Source of the DNA: Halobacterium hubeiense
GTDB lineage: Archaea; Halobacteriota; Halobacteria; Halobacteriales; Halobacteriaceae
DNA length: 64,000 nt
Reading direction: 5' to 3'
NCBI RefSeq assembly: GCF_001488575.1
Contig: NZ_LN831302.1
Span: 1,922,001 to 1,986,000 of the forward strand
Below the pieces are notes generated by a model that did no database searches, was not told where the DNA came from, and saw only the letters and a program-made list of their open reading frames with translations. The position numbers and the translations under genes were made by a program. Shown here one piece after another: positions 7,748 to 14,118 of this stretch; within the stretch, counting starts at the first letter, position 1; each line of letters begins with the position of its first letter.

Positions 7748-8255
7748 CTGCAACCCTACAGGTACGTTCTATGACCAAGCGGAACAGATGCTTGAATAGA
7801 TTCGAGCTGAACTACTGTAGCCAGAATTCCCAGATATCTGACTACATACAATACTATGTACTCCAGCCACTTAAATGTTTTGGTTATTTGACATTATCTC
7901 TGATATCATCTCAGTTTGCCTGATGAGATGGAGCCACGGTCTTCTCGCGGTTGGACGAAATTCGCTAAGAGGAACGACTAAGACATATATAAAAAATTCT
8001 CCTGCCATCAAATCCGGTGAGGAGACCAGCCACTCTGATAACCAATATAATATTATACATCAAAAGATTTAAGTATCTGGAACACATAGTAATTAACAAG
8101 GCAGTTATACTAATCGGACGCTCATCTACGCGAGTTTGATAAGCAGGAGTGCGCTGTGGCACTACCCTACAAGACATTCTACTATTAGTGCCGCAACTAC
8201 TTAAAACTTTTGACAGATTCTCCTGCTTGCATCCGTCTTCTGCCTATGATTTAGT
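7748..8255. other. AT-rich non-coding region upstream of the rep-like operon
   Basis: About 500 nt with the lowest GC in the window and no credible gene; the short open frames here have no coding character. It contains the perfect 12-bp palindrome TATAATATTATA at 8046-8057, several TATA-like tracts and repeated A/T runs. Because it lies directly upstream of the candidate replication gene, it is the best place for an origin, but no direct evidence of origin function is visible. Confidence 0.4.
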
Positions 8256-8378
8256 ATGCAAGCAGACGACCTACAGAAGAGTGAACGCACAGTAACAGAA
8301 ACATCTCTCACGGTGTCAGGGACAGCAGTCTGGGAAGTCCTCTGGGTCCTTCTCGTCGTGGCGGTGGTCCTGACATGA
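8256..8378 (+). CDS. 40-residue single-span membrane peptide
   Basis: ATG at 8256 to TGA at 8376-8378. A polar N-terminus (MQADDLQKSERTVTETSLTV) is followed by a hydrophobic segment VWEVLWVLLVVAVVLT that reaches the C-terminus, so a tail-anchored single membrane span is predicted. Its TGA overlaps the ATG of the next gene (ATGA), indicating coupled translation with the candidate replication protein. Function unknown. Confidence 0.6.
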   Translation: MQADDLQKSERTVTETSLTVSGTAVWEVLWVLLVVAVVLT

Positions 8379-9343
8379 GCGCTATTGCGTGCCTCCGAGA
8401 AGCGGCAGGTATCCTTGACGAGACAGACGTGACGATTGAATATGCGGACGTCGAGCCAGCCGATTTAATTACCCCACCGAATTCAAGGGTCGCACAATTC
8501 AAGCAAAATCTTGAACGATTACGACAAGAGAACGCTCCATACAAGCCAGAACATAATTATAGCCACTATCAAGCGAAGAAGAACTACGCTCAGGCGAAAG
8601 ACGTAGGCAGGTACTTCTGGCGTAACTACGAGGAGTTTACGACTGTCCACATAGTGAGAACGGCGGACGAGAATACCGCGCCTCTTGTGGAGCAAACTGA
8701 GGCTCTGACGCCAGAACTCTACGACCAGTCACGGCGTGGTTTGCTCAATCGCCTGTCTGGTGATTCTGCGAGGGTCGAAGTACTTGCGCCCAAATATCCT
8801 ACCCGTCCAAATGTAAGGGTCCGTACTCATGTGCATGAAGGCTACTGGATTCCGGGCCATCACGACGCAGAGAGATTCGAGCTACTGAGGGACAAGCATC
8901 ATGAGAAGGTGCCGGGTGCGACCAGCGTGAGTATCTCGGTTGAACACCATTCGGCTGACGATGGTCCGACAGTCGTCCAAGGGAAGGACCATGCACGCGG
9001 TGGTACGAGTAGGCTCCCGCACGAACTGGCTGGAGCGAATCAACCACTTATGCGCGTAGAGACAGACGCGCTCGACTTGCACGACTCCCGGGTACTCGAA
9101 TGGATGGCAGCACTCTCGGCAGGCTTAGAAGGCACGCAGAAGACGCGAGGCATGAGTTACTGGCGTGGGTGTAATACCTTCTCGAAGTACGCGGAGACGA
9201 TTGAGAACACTATGAGACGCCAAGCATACCGGGATTTGAAACGTTCTAAACTACCCTCTCAAATCCAAGAGCCTGAGTCGAACGTCATGCCAGAGCTTGA
9301 TGAACCAGAATCCCAACCTCTCAAACGGCCAGAGACCTCCTAA
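8375..9343 (+). CDS. Candidate HUH-type rolling-circle replication initiator
   Basis: 322 residues. Three segments are in the order expected of HUH endonucleases: FTTVHIVRTA (88-97), which could be motif I; HVHEGYW (152-158) with the His-x-His pair of motif II; and a tyrosine motif around Tyr262 (MSYWRGC) or Lys271-Tyr272 (SKYAE) as motif III. The N-terminal region is helical with SHYQAKKNYAQAK. These patterns plus the integrase suggest a replication protein of a small haloarchaeal plasmid or virus that nicks DNA and starts rolling-circle synthesis. The assignment is from motif spacing only; it could be an unrelated conserved element protein. Confidence 0.5.
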   Translation: MSAIACLREAAGILDETDVTIEYADVEPADLITPPNSRVAQFKQNLERLRQENAPYKPEHNYSHYQAKKNYAQAKDVGRYFWRNYEEFTTVHIVRTADENTAPLVEQTEALTPELYDQSRRGLLNRLSGDSARVEVLAPKYPTRPNVRVRTHVHEGYWIPGHHDAERFELLRDKHHEKVPGATSVSISVEHHSADDGPTVVQGKDHARGGTSRLPHELAGANQPLMRVETDALDLHDSRVLEWMAALSAGLEGTQKTRGMSYWRGCNTFSKYAETIENTMRRQAYRDLKRSKLPSQIQEPESNVMPELDEPESQPLKRPETS

Positions 9344-9541
9344 TTCGGGCAGTTAGCCAGTCACTCTAATGTCGACATCTGTTAAATAGCTTGAGATGGC
9401 TGAAATCAGTAGTCTTAGGACGTCCATGAGCATTATGCGAGAAAGCTCTGATTGGGATAATTCAGAGAGTTAACCGGGTGGGGAATTCTGGAATTCGTGG
9501 AAGTAGAGGAAATTGTTGCCTATAAGGGCGGTGTTGGGATA

Positions 9542-10183
9542 CTATGAATTACCGTCTCTATTCTCTATGCCACGCATTTGGTCTTCTGGAATGTTGCTGA
9601 ATTCCTCTTGAATTAGCTTTTCTCGTGCGATAGTGAGCTCGACGATAGTGTTCACAAGGTCGAACAATCTAAGCGCAGTCTCTCGATTATCACGTTCATC
9701 CATCTCTCCCGGATGAACGAATTCATTCCCGACAACACGCACAGAATCGAGTGCTTGTTGTACTCGTTCATCAATGCGACCTTCTTCCACAAGGTCGCCA
9801 ATCATGTTGTGTAGCGTCCGGTTATCTTCCCCAGTAAGTTCTCTCGCTAATTTTTCCATCGCCAACCGAAGTAGAGCTGCTGCTGCTCTGGGGGATTTAT
9901 TTACCACTTTACGAGCTTCATTAAAGTCTTCCTCTACCTCGTCGGGCATGTCCTCCGTGGGAAGTGGCGCCGGACTCCCTTCTGGGTAAACCATCTCTTC
10001 ACCAACCCATAGGGTATAGTCTTGGCAATGGGCACATTTCCCGATTCTTCCGTTGAGGATTTGCTGGCGGCCGATAGAGGACGCATATACGTCAATATTC
10101 GACCATGACTGGTTAGCATAGACCTCGCAGTGTGGGCAGTGAAATGCGCTTGCATCAACTTCTGGAGGGATATACTCCGACAT
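9542..10183 (-). CDS. DUF4145 domain protein with N-terminal zinc ribbon
   Basis: 213 residues from the ATG at 10183 (MSEYIPPEVD). Cys16/Cys19 and Cys50/Cys53 form a zinc ribbon. Residues about 85-190 carry the DUF4145 pattern: RAAAALLRLAMEKLARELTG, then MIGDLVEEGRID and RVVGNEFVHPGE. DUF4145 helical domains occur alone and attached to restriction or other defence enzymes. The biochemical role is unknown. It is the last gene of the element before TFS. Codon use is of the element type. The domain call is fairly sure; a defence role is inference. Confidence 0.8.
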   Translation of the reverse strand: MSEYIPPEVDASAFHCPHCEVYANQSWSNIDVYASSIGRQQILNGRIGKCAHCQDYTLWVGEEMVYPEGSPAPLPTEDMPDEVEEDFNEARKVVNKSPRAAAALLRLAMEKLARELTGEDNRTLHNMIGDLVEEGRIDERVQQALDSVRVVGNEFVHPGEMDERDNRETALRLFDLVNTIVELTIAREKLIQEEFSNIPEDQMRGIENRDGNS

Positions 10184-10346
10184 ACTATCGGCCACTCCCT
10201 GAGACCATGTGACATTATCGGTCTATCGCCCGAATTAGGTGGTTTGAAGTGCCTACAAGCCGTTATTTCACTTGGACAGATTACGATGCAATCTTGCAGG
10301 CAAGTCCTAACCCTAATCCTCCGAAATCAGGGTTCTAAGGCGAGTA

Positions 10347-10661
10347 TTAGCTGTAATCTCGCCAGCGGTGGCCGCAGGACTTGCACTTGAAGAAGCGCGT
10401 CGGCGGCTCGTCGGCGCTCCCGGTCTGCTTGATGGTGTACCACGCCTCGTCGTGGCCGCACTCCGGGCACGTCTCCTCGGCGGTGGGCTTGCCCTCGAAG
10501 TTGGCGTCCTCGCTGGTCTCGATGACGTCGCTGGTGTCCTGGGACGCCGTCGTGACGAACTCGCCGTCGTCGCCGGCGGGCTCGGTGTGCCCGCAGCCCG
10601 AACACACGAGTTCGTCGTCCTGCTTGTGCATCATCGACCCGCACTCGTCGCAGAACTGCAT
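10347..10661 (-). CDS. tfs: Transcription factor S (TFIIS-like RNA polymerase cleavage factor)
   Basis: 104 residues from the ATG at 10661 (MQFCDECGSMMHK). It has an N-terminal zinc ribbon (CDECG and CSGCG) and a C-terminal TFIIS-type ribbon (CPECGHDEAW and KCKSCGHRW). TFS stimulates cleavage of backtracked RNA by archaeal RNA polymerase. The catalytic acidic pair of TFIIS is represented by the DE of GSADEPPTRFF. The last codons (CGA GAT TAC AGC TAA) look more AT-rich than the body, consistent with a 3' end supplied by the adjacent element. It lies 7 nt downstream of the preceding minus-strand gene. Confidence 0.9.
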   Translation of the reverse strand: MQFCDECGSMMHKQDDELVCSGCGHTEPAGDDGEFVTTASQDTSDVIETSEDANFEGKPTAEETCPECGHDEAWYTIKQTGSADEPPTRFFKCKSCGHRWRDYS

Positions 10662-10668
10662 ACCCGAG

Positions 10669-11109
10669 CTAGGGCTCGTCTCCGGAAAAATCACTCGCCT
10701 CGTTCTCCTCGCGGGCCGCCACGACGGGGCAGTCCACGACGCGGAAGTGGTCGGTGTCGGCCTCCGCCTCGATGGTCGTGCCCTCGTGGCCGCAGGCCGT
10801 CTCCGGCGGGTCCGAGAAGTGCTCGCAGCCCTGACAGAGGCGCTTCTCGACGACCGTCACGTCGCGGTCGAGTGCCTCGGTCTTGGCGTCGGCGCTCGCC
10901 GACTCCGCGACGCCCGCGGCGTCCGCGACCGACTCGTCGGCCGACGACGAGAGCTGGTCCCAGACCTCCTCCTCGTCCACGCTGCCGACGTCGACGTCCG
11001 TAAACAGCTCGTCGAAGTCGTCGTCGGGCTCGGCTTCGCGGCTGCGCTCGACGTCCTCCCGGAGGTCCGCCAGCGGCTCGCGCTCCTCGTCGTCGCGGTC
11101 GTCACTCAT
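10669..11109 (-). CDS. Haloarchaeal acidic zinc-motif protein of unknown function
   Basis: 146 residues from the ATG at 11109. The first two thirds are very acidic and low in complexity (DVGSVDEEEVWDQLSSSADE). The C-terminal part holds CQGCEHFSDPPETACGH and later DCPVV, a possible single metal site. Its start overlaps the stop of the upstream coiled-coil protein by 8 nt, so the two form an operon leading into tfs. No function known to me. Confidence 0.7.
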   Translation of the reverse strand: MSDDRDDEEREPLADLREDVERSREAEPDDDFDELFTDVDVGSVDEEEVWDQLSSSADESVADAAGVAESASADAKTEALDRDVTVVEKRLCQGCEHFSDPPETACGHEGTTIEAEADTDHFRVVDCPVVAAREENEASDFSGDEP

Positions 11110-12073
11110 CGCGCTCACCCGCGGGCCGGTCGGCCGCGCTCCCGAACTCGTCGGCGGCGTCGCCCTCGACGCGGTCCGGGTGGACGACCTCCGGGCCGTC
11201 CTCGTCGCCGCTGTCGCCGCCTTCGGCCATCGCTTCCAGCGTCTCACCGTCCGTGCCGAGCCACGATTCGTCGTCGAGCGCGCCCTCGTCGGTCGCCAGC
11301 GCGGGCGCCGACCCCGTCACGAGCACGTCCGTGCCGAACCAGCCGGGGTTGGCCTCCACCTCCTCGAAGGTCGCCGCGCAGAACGGGCACTCCGGGGCGG
11401 TCAACAGCGCGACGGTCACCGTCTCGCCGCAGTCCCCGCAGTCGGCCTCGGTGACGCCCGCGACGTTCGCCTCCCGCTTGAGGCGCTCGGCGCGCTCGCG
11501 GCGCGCCTCGGCGGCCGCCAGCGAGGCCACCGAGTCCCGCATCGACACCACCGCCGTCGCCAGCGTCGCCGTCTTCCGGTCGAGGTCCCGGGTCTCGTCG
11601 CGGAGGTACGTCAACACCTCCTCGAAGTTGTCGAAGCCCGCGTCCACGCGCTCGCGGAGCCGCCGCGCCGCCTCCGAGACCTCCGCGACCTCGGCCTGCG
11701 CGTCGCGGGCGGCGTTCAGCGCCTCCTCGGCCTGCGAGGAGAGGTCGGGGTGGTCGTGGTCCTTCGGGGCCTTCGCGTCGGCGTCGCGCTTGACCTGGAT
11801 GACGCGCTCACGGACGTCCTGAATCTTCTCGTCGAACTCGCTGTCCACGGCCTCGACGTCCGCGCGCAGGTCGTCCTCGACGGCAGCAAGGCGCTCGTCG
11901 AGGTCGTCGCTGGTGACGACGTCGGTCTGCTCGTCGGCCTCGCGGTACGCCGCCAGCACTCCTTTCAGGAACTCCTCGGGCGGAACGCCGAGGTCGTCAG
12001 CGCGCGCCGACAGCCACGACGCAACGGGCCCCTCCAGCGTCGTCTCGACCGCGTCCGACGTGCCATCGGCCAT
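11102..12073 (-). CDS. Coiled-coil zinc-ribbon protein of unknown function
   Basis: 323 residues. After a short N-terminal helical part, residues about 55-190 are a long charged helix typical of coiled coils (VEDDLRADVEAVDSEFDEKIQ and following). A zinc ribbon follows (DCGDCG ... CPFCAATFEE), then an acidic disordered tail. It is co-transcribed with the next two minus-strand genes (8-nt overlap). The pattern suggests a multimeric scaffold or DNA/RNA-associated protein, but nothing catalytic is visible. Confidence 0.7.
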   Translation of the reverse strand: MADGTSDAVETTLEGPVASWLSARADDLGVPPEEFLKGVLAAYREADEQTDVVTSDDLDERLAAVEDDLRADVEAVDSEFDEKIQDVRERVIQVKRDADAKAPKDHDHPDLSSQAEEALNAARDAQAEVAEVSEAARRLRERVDAGFDNFEEVLTYLRDETRDLDRKTATLATAVVSMRDSVASLAAAEARRERAERLKREANVAGVTEADCGDCGETVTVALLTAPECPFCAATFEEVEANPGWFGTDVLVTGSAPALATDEGALDDESWLGTDGETLEAMAEGGDSGDEDGPEVVHPDRVEGDAADEFGSAADRPAGERDE

Positions 12074-12115
12074 TCACCCGGGTTTGGCACGCGCCCGCCT
12101 TAATCGTTGCCCGCG

Positions 12116-12955
12116 CTACCGAATCTTCCGAACGTCGGTGACGTCGAAGCCCGCGTCGTGAATCTCGGTCTCGAACTGCACGATGTCCTCCTCCTCCAGG
12201 CGCCCGAGCACGCCCCGGAACTCGCGGACGAACATCGTCCGCACGCGCTCGTTCCCGCCGCTCTCCCAGCCGAACTGGACGGTGCCGTCCACGGAGGTCA
12301 TCAGGCTCCCGAACTCCTCGGTGGTGACGGCGTCCCGCGTCAAGTGCAACAGCAGCAGGCCGTCCCAGGCGCGGGCGGCCTTCCGCAGGCCCTTCAGCGT
12401 CATCACGACGTCGCTGAACGACATCTCCTGCTGGCGCGCACCGATGAGGTCGGTCAGCGAGTCCACGACCACGAGGCTGCCGCTGGCGTGCTCGTCGAGG
12501 TAGTCCGCGAACGCCTCCAGCACGTCCCGGCGGTCGCCGTCGGTCTGCCCGAGGTCCGAAATCGAGCGGTGCTCGCCCGCGTACCACTCCCGGGGGACGG
12601 GGCTCAGCTGGAAGTACTCCGGCGAGAAGTCCGCGAACGTCACCGCGTCCAGCCCCGACTCGACGATCTCGTCGTCCATCGTGAACGAGATCTCGCGGCG
12701 GAGTTCGGTCTCGTCGGCCGTGAACGAGACGTAGTGGATGTCCTCGGGCGGGACCGCCGACCCGTGGAGGTCGCCGTAGTGCAACTCGAACAGCTCCGGG
12801 TCGGACGCCCGCAGGCCGTTGAGGACGGCGCTCGTGTAGAGGAACTCGCGGGCGCCGGCGCCCGCCTCACCGGACAGCAACACGACGCTCCCCTCGGGGG
12901 CGCCGCCCCCGATGCGGCCGTCCAGCCGCGAGATGCCGAACGGAATCGTCGCCAT
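12116..12955 (-). CDS. RecA-superfamily HTR-like (KaiC/RAD55-type) protein with degenerate P-loop
   Basis: 279 residues with a KaiC/RAD55 fold: N-terminal FGISRLDGRIGGGAPEGSVVLLSG, a Walker B-like SLVVVDSLTDL and a late LLLLHLT strand. The Walker A position reads GEAGAGAR (29-36), where the invariant Gly-Lys-Ser/Thr is missing, so ATP hydrolysis is doubtful. Such proteins are annotated HTR-like in haloarchaea and are thought to act in signalling. It probably heads the operon running to tfs. Confidence 0.75.
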   Translation of the reverse strand: MATIPFGISRLDGRIGGGAPEGSVVLLSGEAGAGAREFLYTSAVLNGLRASDPELFELHYGDLHGSAVPPEDIHYVSFTADETELRREISFTMDDEIVESGLDAVTFADFSPEYFQLSPVPREWYAGEHRSISDLGQTDGDRRDVLEAFADYLDEHASGSLVVVDSLTDLIGARQQEMSFSDVVMTLKGLRKAARAWDGLLLLHLTRDAVTTEEFGSLMTSVDGTVQFGWESGGNERVRTMFVREFRGVLGRLEEEDIVQFETEIHDAGFDVTDVRKIR

Positions 12956-12979
12956 ACGTGCGCGTCGCGCGGGCGGCGT

Positions 12980-13966
12980 TTACGCTTTTCCCTGCCCCGT
13001 CTCCGAGACCCGCGCGCCCTCGTTGCGGGGCGCGACCACGCGCACGTCGCCGCCGACGCCCGCGGCGTCCAGCGCCTCCCGTCCCGCCGCCAGCGCGTCC
13101 TCGGCGCGGCCCTCGTCGGTGACGCCGTAGACGGCCGGCCCCCACGAGGACTGGCCGGCGCCCGACACCGCAGGGCTCCCGTCGAGCGCGTCCACGATGC
13201 ACCCGACCGGCGGCCGGTAGACGCCGCCCTGCTCGTCGGCGTACCACGCGCCGTTCAGCCGCCCGACCTCCGCGACCGCCGCGCCGAACGCCGCCACGTC
13301 CCCGCTCGCCAGCGCCGGGAGCACGCGGCGCGTGACGACCCCGGAGATGCGGTCCGCGAGCCCGGGGTCGGCGGCCTCCACCGCCGAGCGCATGCTCGCG
13401 TCCTCCTCGCCGCCGGCCTTGCCGGGTTCGGCGTCGGGCACCACGAGCAGGAACCGCCAGTCGTCGGGTACCTCGTGGCGGGCGGCGACCGGCGGCACCG
13501 TCCACGCGCCCCGCGGCGGCGCGGCCGTCGTGAACAGCCCCGTCGGGTGGCCGGCGTCGAGCACGAACCCCCCAGACTCGAACGCCGCGACGCCGACGCC
13601 GCTCCGGCCGCCGCGTCCAAGCTCAGGTGCTAAGTCGCGCACGGCCGCGTCGCGGCCGTGGGTTCGCGCGACCGCTTCGAGCACGGCGAGCGCGAGCTGG
13701 GTGCCGGAGCCGAGGCCGACGTGCGGCGGCAGTTCCTCGCGCACCGTGACGGCGGCACCGGCCACGTCAAGCACTTCGCAGGCGCGGGCGGCGTGGTCGC
13801 GCGCTCGCTCGTGGTCGCAGCGCACGCGCTCGGCGGGCTCGGCTTCGACCACGACGCGGGGGTCGTCGAGGGCGACGCCGAGGCTCCCGTACAGCCGGTC
13901 GTGGGACAGCGAGAGGTTCAGGAAGCCGAAGTGGAGCCGGCCGCCGCTCTCGACCCGCGCGGACAT
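12980..13966 (-). CDS. GHMP-family beta-ribofuranosylaminobenzene 5'-phosphate synthase-like protein
   Basis: 328 residues. The start (SGGRLHFGFLNLS) and the GHMP ATP-loop-like PPHVGLGSGTQLALAV (80-95), then GRGGRSGVGVAAFESGGFVLD, match the archaeal family that condenses PRPP with 4-hydroxybenzoate or 4-aminobenzoate, the first committed step of tetrahydromethanopterin synthesis. This agrees with the presence of mch at 54 kb. It is divergent from ilvD, with 152 nt between. Confidence 0.85.
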   Translation of the reverse strand: MSARVESGGRLHFGFLNLSLSHDRLYGSLGVALDDPRVVVEAEPAERVRCDHERARDHAARACEVLDVAGAAVTVREELPPHVGLGSGTQLALAVLEAVARTHGRDAAVRDLAPELGRGGRSGVGVAAFESGGFVLDAGHPTGLFTTAAPPRGAWTVPPVAARHEVPDDWRFLLVVPDAEPGKAGGEEDASMRSAVEAADPGLADRISGVVTRRVLPALASGDVAAFGAAVAEVGRLNGAWYADEQGGVYRPPVGCIVDALDGSPAVSGAGQSSWGPAVYGVTDEGRAEDALAAGREALDAAGVGGDVRVVAPRNEGARVSETGQGKA

Positions 13967-14084
13967 GGCCGTGGGTTCGCCGGCACGGGAGAAGGCGGTT
14001 CTGCCGCTGGCAAACCTTCCCGGTACCCGGGCGGGCGAACATCATCGGCAGCCGCGGTGTGACTGGCAACATCTGTTCAGGCGG

Positions 14085-14096
14085 CGGGCTTTAACC
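14085..14096 (+). promoter_or_regulatory. TATA box of ilvD
   Basis: GGGCTTTAACCG, with the TTTAA core centred about 27 nt before the ATG at 14119, consistent with a leaderless transcript. Confidence 0.5.
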
Positions 14097-14118
14097 GCTG
14101 CGCGAGCAACCGGATTGT

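Larger units (their letters stand above)
4221..10346. mobile_element. Integrated element (about 6.1 kb) at the 3' end of the TFS gene
   Basis: A block with visibly lower GC and different codon use lies between the TFS gene and the lipoprotein gene. It contains a tyrosine recombinase at one end, a candidate HUH replication protein, an RHH-like regulator pair, a DUF4145 protein and several orphans. The left border carries an extra coding end closely resembling the C-terminus of TFS (4221-4268 on the minus strand), and the intact TFS gene ends at the right border. This is the layout expected if integration occurred inside the TFS 3' end and the element supplied a replacement end. No capsid, spike or packaging gene is visible, so it looks more like an integrated plasmid than a provirus. 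The exact ends are uncertain because the two att-like copies have diverged. Confidence 0.7.

Noticed and set aside
7738-8072. Two short open frames (about 60 codons) in the AT-rich region
   Set aside because: No coding character, no promoter-start agreement, overlapping frames; treated as non-coding.
9396-9473. 25-codon ATG frame between the rep-like and DUF4145 genes
   Set aside because: Too short, no overlap or coupling with neighbours and no recognisable features.
4221-10346. A tRNA gene as the attachment site of the element
   Set aside because: No cloverleaf at either border; the tRNAs of the window are at 19.3 kb and 51.9 kb, away from the element.
4221-10346. Provirus interpretation
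   Set aside because: No capsid, spike, portal, terminase or packaging ATPase gene is visible; only integration, replication-like and regulatory genes.
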